Positions 1-5,368 of a stretch of DNA of 6,144 nt are shown one piece after another. The notes beneath the pieces are model-generated. The model made no database searches, was not told where the DNA came from, and was given only the letters and a program-made list of their open reading frames with translations. The stretch spans positions 1-6,144 of the forward strand of contig NJED01000029.1 in NCBI GenBank assembly GCA_002254745.1. Direction: 5' to 3'. The first letter of the stretch is position 1. Each line of letters begins with the position of its first letter. The stretch is from Desulfurococcales archaeon ex4484_217_1 (lineage in GTDB: Archaea; Thermoproteota; Thermoprotei_A; EX4484-217-1). A program made the translations under genes and the position numbers.

Positions 1-771
1 CCCGTGCCCAAAGCAATTTCAAGTACCCCTAGTAGCTAAACTAATCCAGCTAACGGGCACGGGCAACCACGTAGAGAAAATAATGAGAGAAGCTCATGAG
101 GGAGCTTTAAAGCTTGAAGCAGCGATTGTAGGTGGGCATTCGGAGGTAGTAGCAGGCCTACGTAATAGGCCGCCAATAGTTATCGTATCTGCCCTCGGGT
201 ACCTGTCTCTAATAATGTAATTTTACCTACTAATGTTAGAGCATGAGATAAAAATATTAATGACTAAAACAGTTGCATAGAAGGTACAGCTATTTTAGCC
301 TCAGAATTTCAGGAGGAACTAGAAAAAGAATATGGCATGGAGTTTGTTGGGAAAGCTAAAAATTCATAGAAAATATAAGTGTTGTAAAAGAGGCCCTAGA
401 GTTAGCTAAAAGAAACCTAACCAATGGTATGCATGATCCTACAGATGGAGGTTTGCTCGAAGGCCTATATGAAATGAGCATTGCAGCTAATAAAGGCTTT
501 ATCGTTTAGGAAAATAAAATACCTATTGCCGGGGAAACAAAGGTTCTAAGTAAACATATCAGCATAGATCCTCTAAAACTAATAAGCTCTGGAGTACTGT
601 TAGCCGCAATACCTAGCTATTAGAGTTTTAAAGGAGAAAGGCATTAAAGCAACTGTAATAGGCTAGTTTACAAAAGACCCTAATGAAAGAATCATAATCA
701 GAGAAAATGAATACGCGGAGAAAATAATTGAACCTGTTATTGATGAGTTGTGGAAGCTTTTTAAACCTTAA
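1..771 (+). pseudogene. AIR synthase-related / HypE-like (PurM superfamily) pseudogene, 5' end outside window
   Basis: This is the relic of a PurM-superfamily gene of the AIR synthase-related / hydrogenase-maturation HypE-like type; intact members bind ATP and form dimers. Reading begins in frame 2 and shows EKIMREAHEGA then AAIVGGHSEV (about 77-155), the family's GGH-x-EV motif. It continues as NNVILPTNVRA (211-243), IEGTAILASEF (277-309), ENISVVKEALELAKRN, HDPTDGGLLEGLYEM (432-476), LISSGVLLAAIP and finally RVLKEKGIKATVIG to a terminal TAA at 769-771. Holding this reading requires frame changes near 210 (one base lost), 250-254 (one extra A in an A run), 275-277 (one lost), 358-362 (one A lost) and 615-621 (one extra T). 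It also crosses in-frame stops at 244-246 (TGA), 507-509 (TAG) and 664-666 (TAG). The C-terminal two thirds or so of the family length is present; the rest lies upstream. The family call is confident; the exact subfamily and substrate are not. Neighbouring genes are intact, so decay is more likely than sequencing error. Confidence 0.85.
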
Positions 772-781
772 GGTTTAAAAA
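758..781. repeat. Perfect 24-bp palindrome, candidate operator or hairpin
   Basis: The half-site TTTTTAAACCTT at 758-769 is followed directly by its exact reverse complement at 770-781, with no spacer. It overlaps the old stop codon of the pseudogene (769-771) and ends about 15 bp before the TATA box of the 835 gene. A gapless palindrome upstream of a TATA box fits a binding site for a dimeric regulator; a weak terminator hairpin for upstream transcription is the alternative. The symmetry is read directly from the sequence; the function is inferred. Confidence 0.6.
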
Positions 782-790
782 CACTAGGGA

Positions 791-801
791 AATACTTTAT
801 A
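791..801 (+). promoter_or_regulatory. TATA box of the 100-aa orphan gene
   Basis: TTTATA at 796-801 is preceded by an A-rich stretch (AAATAC) that could serve as the TFB recognition element. Archaeal transcription normally starts about 25 bp downstream, which places the start near 822-828 and only some 7-13 nt before the GTG at 835. No ribosome binding site precedes that GTG, which fits a nearly leaderless mRNA. Confidence 0.5.
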
Positions 802-802
802 A

Positions 803-832
803 GGTAACATATATGAATACTAAATAGTTACC
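803..832. repeat. GGTAAC / GTTACC inverted repeat over the predicted start site
   Basis: GGTAAC at 803-808 and its reverse complement GTTACC at 827-832 are separated by 18 AT-rich bases. The pair begins right after the TATA box and ends 3 nt before the GTG start, the position where a bound repressor would block initiation. Six-base arms are short, so chance is possible. Confidence 0.3.
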
Positions 833-834
833 GG

Positions 835-1137
835 GTGAAGACACTAGTGAATGATGAAGAATACGAGGTATTAAGCAGGTATTTAGGCGATCTTCTCGAT
901 GACGTTATTGAAAGGTACAATTACGATGTTGATGTGGATGAGGAATATGATGATCTACTTAACTACATATACAGGGCTTTAATTAAAGCATGGTTTAAAG
1001 GGAGAAGGCCTTCTATAAGTAGGCTGGAAGGAAGACTAAGGGAAGTTAGAAGGAGAGAGAAAAAGAAATTACTAATTCTTCTAAGTTTCTATGTAAGTAG
1101 ATATTTAAGGATGAAACGTGTTCTCACATTACGCTAA
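835..1137 (+). CDS. Small charged orphan protein, 100 aa
   Basis: I do not recognise this protein. It starts at a GTG (835-837); the frame is closed upstream by TGA at 814-816 and no other start codon lies between. Residues 5-42 are strongly acidic and helical, with a DVDVDEEYDD run at 31-40. Residues 56-78 are strongly basic (KGRRPS, then RLREVRRREKKK). A hydrophobic helix at 79-91 (LLILLSFYVSRYL) is followed by a basic end. There are no cysteines, signal peptide or convincing membrane span. The acidic/basic split suggests self-association or nucleic-acid or protein binding, but this is inference. A TATA box at the right distance supports a real gene. It converges on the minus-strand membrane-protein gene, leaving 8 bp between the stop codons. 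Confidence 0.7.
   Translation: MKTLVNDEEYEVLSRYLGDLLDDVIERYNYDVDVDEEYDDLLNYIYRALIKAWFKGRRPSISRLEGRLREVRRREKKKLLILLSFYVSRYLRMKRVLTLR
1060..1068 (-). terminator. T-rich run, possible terminator of the transglutaminase operon
   Basis: Read on the minus strand this is TTTCTTTTT, about 80 bp past the stop of the 208-aa membrane-protein gene. Archaeal RNA polymerase often stops at such T runs without a hairpin. It lies inside the oppositely oriented 100-aa gene, so coding constraint on the other strand is an equally good explanation. Confidence 0.2.
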
Positions 1138-1145
1138 CATGGAAC

Positions 1146-1772
1146 CTAAACTTTACTTCTAAGTATACGCAACAGTATTATATCGGTTAATAATATTACC
1201 GTAGTTGCGGTTAAGCTCACAATTAAAATATAAGTGAAGGGCTCTCTCCTTAAGTCTTCGTTTTTAAGTACAATGTTCTTCAATTTTAACTCACCGTATC
1301 TTGAAAGCACATAAACACTGCCTATTTTCTCATAGTGCAAATCAATTCCGTAATAGTCTTTCAGGCAGAAACTGTTGTCTTGAACATTAGAAACTACTCC
1401 ATAATAATCAAGCACAGGTACAGTATCGTTTATTTTAGGAGGCTCAGTAAACCAGAGTACAGTGTATATTCCTGAGAACCCCAAGTACTGCTTATCATCA
1501 ACTTTCGTTAGGTAAAATATTCTCCGTGTTCCATATTCAACGAAATAAACTACATGTTCCTTCATTGAGGTTTTTTCAACAATTATGTACTCTGAGCCCC
1601 CAATGTTTAAAGAGCCCTTAATACTAAATGAGATTTCAGTACTATTGCTACTATAAGCAAGTTTAACAAACGGTAAAGGAGTCCTTAAGTCCCTATAGCT
1701 TAATATGTAGGGGAGTATAATAGCTGATAAAAGAATTAGAGAAGGAACCAATATCTTAAACACAAGCTTCAA
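1146..1772 (-). CDS. Two-anchor extracytoplasmic membrane protein, 208 aa
   Basis: I do not recognise a family. Residues 4-25 form an N-terminal hydrophobic span. Residues 26-179 form a polar, beta-rich region predicted outside the cell, with possible N-glycosylation sites at N43 (NST) and N115 (NDT). Residues 180-204 form a second span ending in a positively charged tail (RILRSKV), which fits an inside C-terminus. The start is TTG at 1772-1770. Its first bases overlap the stop of the upstream gene as TTGA, and GGGTGA sits 7 nt upstream, so the weak start codon is well supported and translational coupling is likely. The shared layout and tight coupling suggest it works together with the transglutaminase-like protein at the cell surface, perhaps as a partner or substrate carrier; this is inference. 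The real start could in principle differ, but the overlap and ribosome binding site argue for this one. Confidence 0.8.
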   Translation of the reverse strand: MKLVFKILVPSLILLSAIILPYILSYRDLRTPLPFVKLAYSSNSTEISFSIKGSLNIGGSEYIIVEKTSMKEHVVYFVEYGTRRIFYLTKVDDKQYLGFSGIYTVLWFTEPPKINDTVPVLDYYGVVSNVQDNSFCLKDYYGIDLHYEKIGSVYVLSRYGELKLKNIVLKNEDLRREPFTYILIVSLTATTVILLTDIILLRILRSKV

Positions 1773-2938
1773 CCATACTTCACCCTAAATGCTAATGATA
1801 GCATGCTGATGAAGTATAGTATTAAAGCAAATGTGAAAAACAACGTACTAGCAAAAACATTTTCGTATTCCCCAGCATGGAAGGACACAGGTATTTGAGG
1901 CTTTGGCTTTATACTTATTTGGAACTTTATTTTTACTGAATTTATGATAAGAGAGGAAGATGATCCTGGAACCCATTTTTCTGAGGGGTCAAAGAGAATA
2001 TCCCTTGCTAAGTCTAAAGACTCTCTAGTTACGTTACCATGGTCTATGAGTAAACAAATGTATTTTAGTGAAGTTTCGCCCGGTTTCGCTTTTAAGTATT
2101 CTGGGGCAACAGTTACTTCGAAAGGTAACCATCCTAAGTCGTTAACATATATTATAGGCCAAGCATGTCCAACAACACTGTACTCTCCTAACTGAGAATT
2201 CCACCCTCTAATGACGAAACCTATACATCTCAGCGAAGGTATACCTAGTGCTCTTGCAAAAGTTATGAAGACGTCGGAATATTCACTACAGTCACCATAG
2301 TTTCCAAGTAGTGAATCTCTTATACCTAGCCTCCCCTTAGTCACAGGTCTGTATGTTAGTTTTCTACTTACATAATCTCTAAGTTTCATGAGAACATTAA
2401 TTAATGTGTCTTCAAGTATGTCATTTCTGCTTGAATAATTGTATAATGAGTAGAATTCCTCCAAAGAATTCTGCACTTCGTCAATGCTGTAATTCCACCA
2501 ATAAGTAGGGGATGTTAAGCTATAGTACGTGCTTGGTTCCAATCCAAAATGACTTCTTATAAGTGTTTTCATGGGCACATTTAGTTTATGGAAAATGTCC
2601 TTTTCACCGTAGATACTCCTAACTAAAACCTCAATATTTGCTCTATAATTAAACTTGTTACTGGTTGAAACGCGTAGAACATATTTACTATAATCTCTTT
2701 CAATAATGCCTCCGCTATATGTTTCATTTAAAATAGCTATAAGGCTTTGCCATGATAGTTTAGGAGGTAATGGAATATTTACTACGGTCTCTTTCTCGGT
2801 TTCTATTTCAATATTATATGCTATAATGTACGTAGTAGATGATTTGAAGCATGAAATTAAAGGTACTGAGAGGGGCAGTATGATACTTAGAGAAGCTACT
2901 ATAATCGATAACATCCTTAGGATTAAGCTCTCTTTCAT
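1769..2938 (-). CDS. Membrane-anchored transglutaminase-like (cysteine protease-fold) protein, 389 aa
   Basis: This is a transglutaminase-like superfamily protein, predicted to sit on the outer face of the membrane. Residues 5-30 form an N-terminal signal or anchor. Residues about 31-180 form an unassigned extracellular region. The transglutaminase core lies at about 180-280, with GDCSEYS giving the nucleophile C217, the segment TFARALGIPSLRCIGFV, and GHAWPIIYV giving H258. The third catalytic position, usually Asp in a W-x-x-x-D context, falls at GWLPFEVT, where E274 takes its place. A C-terminal span (361-382) ends in RVKYG. Possible N-glycosylation sites are N71, N149, N167 and N302. The segment LISC at 27-30 resembles a lipobox, but the C-terminal span makes lipid anchoring unnecessary. 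ATG is preceded by GGAG at a suitable distance. Archaeal relatives may be proteases, amidases or crosslinkers; the substrate cannot be read from sequence. Confidence 0.85.
   Translation of the reverse strand: MKESLILRMLSIIVASLSIILPLSVPLISCFKSSTTYIIAYNIEIETEKETVVNIPLPPKLSWQSLIAILNETYSGGIIERDYSKYVLRVSTSNKFNYRANIEVLVRSIYGEKDIFHKLNVPMKTLIRSHFGLEPSTYYSLTSPTYWWNYSIDEVQNSLEEFYSLYNYSSRNDILEDTLINVLMKLRDYVSRKLTYRPVTKGRLGIRDSLLGNYGDCSEYSDVFITFARALGIPSLRCIGFVIRGWNSQLGEYSVVGHAWPIIYVNDLGWLPFEVTVAPEYLKAKPGETSLKYICLLIDHGNVTRESLDLARDILFDPSEKWVPGSSSSLIINSVKIKFQISIKPKPQIPVSFHAGEYENVFASTLFFTFALILYFISMLSLAFRVKYG
1780..1785 (-). promoter_or_regulatory. Strong ribosome binding site for the TTG-started 208-aa gene
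   Basis: On the minus strand this reads GGGTGA, matching the GGTGA core complementary to the archaeal 16S rRNA 3' end. It is 7 nt from the TTG at 1772 and lies inside the last codons of the transglutaminase-like gene. It decides the choice of TTG as the start. Confidence 0.6.
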
Positions 2939-2979
2939 TTCTAACTCTCCATTTTCAAGACATTAGTTACCTTAAGCTT

Positions 2980-2992
2980 ATTATATTTTTAT
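2980..2992 (-). promoter_or_regulatory. TATA region of the transglutaminase-like operon
   Basis: The minus strand reads ATAAAAATATAAT here, about 45 bp upstream of the ATG at 2938. A start 25 bp downstream would fall near 2955-2962 and leave a short leader carrying the GGAG site. The sequence AAGGTAAC, also seen after the TATA box at 796, follows this TATA region at 2973-2966. Confidence 0.45.
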
Positions 2993-3066
2993 GTGCTAGG
3001 AAGCCTCTAAAGATTCTCATTACATTTTTCGTTAAATTAATGAACGCATAGAATTCAAAGTATAAC

Positions 3067-3072
3067 TTTATA
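3067..3072 (+). promoter_or_regulatory. TATA box of the zinc-ribbon gene
   Basis: TTTATA at 3067-3072 lies in the 202-bp divergent region between the two outward-facing genes. A start near 3094-3098 would give a leader of roughly 45 nt before the GTG at 3141. GGTAAC recurs at 3098-3103. The rest of the 2939-3140 region is AT-rich, with no further gene that I can support. Confidence 0.35.
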
Positions 3073-3140
3073 CGTTCGGTAATTTTAAATGTAACACGGT
3101 AACTTCGAGACCCGTAATTAATACCAAGTGGTTTATAGCT

Positions 3141-4010
3141 GTGCATAAGAAAAGCAGTAAACATGGTGAAACTAGGAGAAAGAAACGTACTAGAACCGGA
3201 AGTTCAAGATTAAATATAGAAAATATAGTCTCCAGTATGTTCAGCGATATTTCCATAGCATTAGGTATTTCTCGTCTAGGTTTAACAGAGAATGAGCTCA
3301 AGAAGATAGTTAGGAACGTTATAGAACATTTGCTGTCGAATATAAGCTATAGGCCTTCTAAAAGCGTAATTTTGAATAGAGTTTTAAGGGGAAGGCTAAG
3401 ATTCGCACCCATAGTTTCTGAAACAATACTGGATTTAAGAAAGGAACTTAGCGAAGACCTCTTAGAATATGTTGTTAATTTCGGAGGCCCCGTATGCGCA
3501 GCTAATATTAGGAGACTATACCTTGAATCTTTAAGGAGAAAAAGAGAAGATCTACTCGGCTTACTTAGGGAAGCATGGGACACTTACGGAAAACCTTTGC
3601 CAATAAGATGCCCTAGATGCGGTTTCTCTTCTATAAAACCTGACTTAACATGTATAGTTTGTGGCTATAGTGTTAAAGAGAAAGAGTTCAAAGAGATAAT
3701 AGGTTTTAATGATCTTTTCCACATATTCTTAGAACTAACAGACGAGTTAGGTCTAAGAAGGACTCTAGAAAATCAGATTGTAGTTTACGATCCTAATGAA
3801 GGACTAAAACCTCCTCCTCCTAGATATGGTAAAATACAGTATGTGGTGCCGTTAGAGGAAGAGGAACTTGTAAAAATAGAGGAAAAACTTGGTTTAAGAA
3901 AACCTCGTCTAAAGGAGGTTGAAGAGGAAAGGAAAACGGTTAAGGAGGAAAAGAGAAAGGTAAAAGAAAAACCGACACTAGATATGTTTTTAAGGGTAAA
4001 TACAGAGTAG
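3141..4010 (+). CDS. Zinc-ribbon protein with basic tail and C-terminal PIP-like motif, 289 aa
   Basis: I do not recognise a named family. Domains in order are a very basic N-terminal tail (residues 2-23, with RRKKRTRTG), a mostly helical region (24-150), a zinc ribbon (C157-x2-C160-x10-C171-x2-C174, CPRCG and CIVCG knuckles), and a further helical region (182-210). These are followed by a proline stretch (PPPP, 224-227), a charged coiled-coil-like segment (238-277) and the end KPTLDMFLR (277-285). The basic tail and zinc ribbon suggest nucleic-acid binding. The terminal motif has the hydrophobic-x-x-aromatic pattern of PCNA-interacting peptides, similar in shape to the archaeal RFC large-subunit tail, but with Lys instead of the usual leading Gln. 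GTG at 3141 is the first usable start in a frame that stays open upstream, and the ribosome binding site is weak. It is followed after 21 bp by the thioredoxin-fold gene, probably as one transcript. Confidence 0.8.
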   Translation: MHKKSSKHGETRRKKRTRTGSSRLNIENIVSSMFSDISIALGISRLGLTENELKKIVRNVIEHLLSNISYRPSKSVILNRVLRGRLRFAPIVSETILDLRKELSEDLLEYVVNFGGPVCAANIRRLYLESLRRKREDLLGLLREAWDTYGKPLPIRCPRCGFSSIKPDLTCIVCGYSVKEKEFKEIIGFNDLFHIFLELTDELGLRRTLENQIVVYDPNEGLKPPPPRYGKIQYVVPLEEEELVKIEEKLGLRKPRLKEVEEERKTVKEEKRKVKEKPTLDMFLRVNTE

Positions 4011-4031
4011 AGGGAAGAGGACACAGCCATA

Positions 4032-4391
4032 ATGAGTGTTGAAGAACTTTCACCAAGAGAAGTTGAGCACGTGATAAAGAATAACAGGATAGTACTTGTA
4101 GAATACACTAGTAAGAATAAAAGAGAAGCAAGATACTTTCACTCACTAGTAAAAGATTTCTCATTTAAAGTACTGAACAAGATAAGAGTAGTGTCGATAA
4201 ATGTGGACAATTACCCTGAAGTTAAATCTAAGGAAAATATATTGGTGCTACCATGTTTAAAACTGTTTTTTAATGGAGAAAGCATTTGGGAGCAGGAAGG
4301 ATGCTTTATGAACTACACTAAAGACATGCTTATTCTTAGAAGGAGCATTAGAGAGGCATTAAAGGACAAAGGTTTACGCATTAAAATATAG
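4032..4391 (+). CDS. Thioredoxin-fold protein lacking the CXXC active site, 119 aa
   Basis: The order of elements matches thioredoxin: a first helix (8-17), the strand IVLVEYT (20-26), a helix (29-42), the strand IRVVSINVDNYPEV (51-64), then VLPCLKLFFNGE (72-83). The last segment carries the conserved cis-proline loop (P74) and the hairpin ending in NGE. A final helix spans 97-113. Where thioredoxins have WCGPCK this protein has TSKNKREA, so there is no redox-active disulfide. The two cysteines, C75 beside the cis-proline and C91, are not spaced for dithiol chemistry. A binding or scaffolding role is therefore more likely than oxidoreductase activity. ATG at 4032 is preceded by GAGG at 4017-4020. 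It follows the zinc-ribbon gene closely and its last 18 bp overlap the convergent TtuA-like gene. Confidence 0.8.
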   Translation: MSVEELSPREVEHVIKNNRIVLVEYTSKNKREARYFHSLVKDFSFKVLNKIRVVSINVDNYPEVKSKENILVLPCLKLFFNGESIWEQEGCFMNYTKDMLILRRSIREALKDKGLRIKI

Positions 4392-5237
4392 CGTTGAACA
4401 AACATTACATAGTCTGTTTTTTACAAGAGCACCACATAGTAAGCATGATCTTCTAAACCCATACTCTGGAAGAATTTTCTCGATAAACAACTCTGACATT
4501 TTTAATGTTGAAATAAGTAGTTCAAAGTGTCCCTTACCAAGGGTTACTATGTAGTCTAGATACTTACCAAGTTTACAGCAATTATTAAATGTAAAGTACT
4601 TTGATATAATGCTGCTAAAATGTACCTCACTTAGCAAACCCTTTAAGTATCCATAAAGTAAAATTTCGTAGCTTTTTACTTTCCTAAAAGGCTTAGTGAA
4701 GAATACGCCATATTTTTCAGAGTATATCTTAGGGTTTAGGTCACTTAGGGCTTCAAAATTGAATTCCAAAATATTCATTAGAAAGTACGTAGCTTCGAAC
4801 TCTAAAGTATGAGGTACTATGATTTTGTTTATACCATGTTTATTAGATATTTTTGCAGCCTCTACTCTTTCAAGTCTTAGGAGTTCAATAATGGTCTTAG
4901 GTCTTCTAGGTAATTGATACTCCACTACTTTCTCAACGTCAGGTACTATTCCCTTTAATTCTTTAGGTTTTATTAGGAACAGCTTAGTTGCGTATTTTCT
5001 CTCAATAATAAACATTATCTTAAAGGCAGGTATTGATATTAATAGTGTTTCTATTGGAATTAAAAACCCTATTGTGTCGTGGGGTTCAAGCATTTTCCAT
5101 TTGTTTATTTCGTGCTTGACCTGTCTTACTATGCTTTTTTCTAGACATTGCAGACACAGTTTTTCCCCGGATTCTCTACGATAATACACTGCTTGCCTGA
5201 TTCTGCATGTCGTACATTTTACTGCCTTACTCACCAT
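4374..5237 (-). CDS. TtuA/Ncs6-like protein without PP-loop (probable pseudoenzyme), 287 aa
   Basis: The protein follows the layout of TtuA/Ncs6 tRNA 2-thiolation enzymes. An N-terminal zinc finger (C8, C11, C28, C31, with YYRRESGEKLC between) is followed by the helix EINKWKML leading to HDTIGFLI (53-60). INKIIVPHTLEFEATYFLMNIL (136-156) corresponds to the family's K-x-x-x-GHNLDDEAQ-x-x-LMN segment. FTKPFRKVKSYEILLYGYLKG (180-200) corresponds to the K-PLR...E...YA.LKG segment, and a C-terminal zinc finger (C265, C268, C277, C280) ends the protein. The SGGKDS ATP-binding loop expected after residue 58 is replaced by PIETLL. The central CXXC that helps hold the Fe-S cluster is missing, with no cysteine between 32 and 219; only C220 or C221 could match the third ligand. 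It is unlikely to activate tRNA by adenylation; binding tRNA or pairing with an active paralogue is possible. The length is slightly below the family norm and the frame is intact, so it is probably expressed. Confidence 0.8.
   Translation of the reverse strand: MVSKAVKCTTCRIRQAVYYRRESGEKLCLQCLEKSIVRQVKHEINKWKMLEPHDTIGFLIPIETLLISIPAFKIMFIIERKYATKLFLIKPKELKGIVPDVEKVVEYQLPRRPKTIIELLRLERVEAAKISNKHGINKIIVPHTLEFEATYFLMNILEFNFEALSDLNPKIYSEKYGVFFTKPFRKVKSYEILLYGYLKGLLSEVHFSSIISKYFTFNNCCKLGKYLDYIVTLGKGHFELLISTLKMSELFIEKILPEYGFRRSCLLCGALVKNRLCNVCSTLYFNA
4417..4422 (+). terminator. T6 run after the thioredoxin-fold gene
   Basis: TTTTTT lies 26 bp past the stop of the thioredoxin-fold gene on the plus strand, a typical position for an archaeal oligo-T terminator. 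It is within the opposite-strand coding sequence, where it encodes part of KNR in the second zinc finger region, so it could be incidental. Confidence 0.3.
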
Positions 5238-5264
5238 TTTCCAGCCTTACCCCTACTTCTACAC

Positions 5265-5281
5265 TAAATAATACTATATTA
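5265..5281 (-). promoter_or_regulatory. AT-rich promoter region of the TtuA-like gene
   Basis: The minus strand contains TAATATA (5281-5275) and TATTATTTA (5273-5265), 28 to 44 bp upstream of the ATG at 5237. Either could act as a TATA box and would give a very short leader. Only a weak GG-rich site (GGCTGG) precedes the ATG. Confidence 0.35.
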
Positions 5282-5355
5282 GCTACTTGATATGAGTATT
5301 GAGAGTAAAGATTATATAGAAGCGCTCGCTACTTGATTGCGGATTATAGAGTAAA
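5282..5355. repeat. Two copies of a promoter module in 46-bp register
   Basis: GCTACTTGAT occurs at 5282-5291 and again at 5328-5337. AGAGTAAA occurs at 5302-5309 and again at 5348-5355. Both blocks are shifted by exactly 46 bp, and each copy is followed by an AT-rich TATA-like stretch. This looks like an old tandem duplication or a pair of regulator sites in the thermosome promoter. Confidence 0.6.
5312..5318 (+). promoter_or_regulatory. Candidate TATA box of the thermosome gene
   Basis: TTATATA at 5312-5318 follows AGAGTAAAGA, which could contain the TFB element. It would start transcription near 5340 and give a leader of about 44 nt. Alternatives are GATTATAG (5342-5349, start near 5370) and ATTATAAG (5358-5365, start at or inside the ATG, leaderless). 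Confidence 0.4.
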
Positions 5356-5368
5356 TTATTATAAGTAT

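Noticed and set aside
244..666. TGA and TAG codons as recoding sites (selenocysteine or pyrrolysine) in the left gene
   Set aside because: Frame changes occur as well, the stops are of two kinds, and aligned family positions are not catalytic Cys or Lys sites, so ordinary gene decay explains them.
846..862. Box C-like ATGATGA suggesting a C/D guide RNA
   Set aside because: No matching box D (CTGA) lies at a suitable distance, and the motif is part of the acidic coding sequence NDEE.
1944..2195. 83-aa plus-strand frame inside the transglutaminase-like gene
   Set aside because: It lies antisense to the conserved catalytic core; its openness is explained by the coding frame on the other strand.
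2706..2966. 86-aa plus-strand frame over the start of the transglutaminase-like gene
   Set aside because: It is antisense to the signal peptide region and covers the promoter of that gene, with no independent support.
2967..3164. 65-aa minus-strand reading frame spanning the divergent intergenic region
   Set aside because: It starts inside the zinc-ribbon gene, covers the predicted promoters of both neighbours, has no ribosome binding site and has no recognisable composition or motif.
3785..4108. 107-aa minus-strand Ser-rich frame
   Set aside because: Its Ser and Phe richness mirrors the Glu/Lys-rich coiled-coil end of the zinc-ribbon protein read backwards, and it crosses two real genes.
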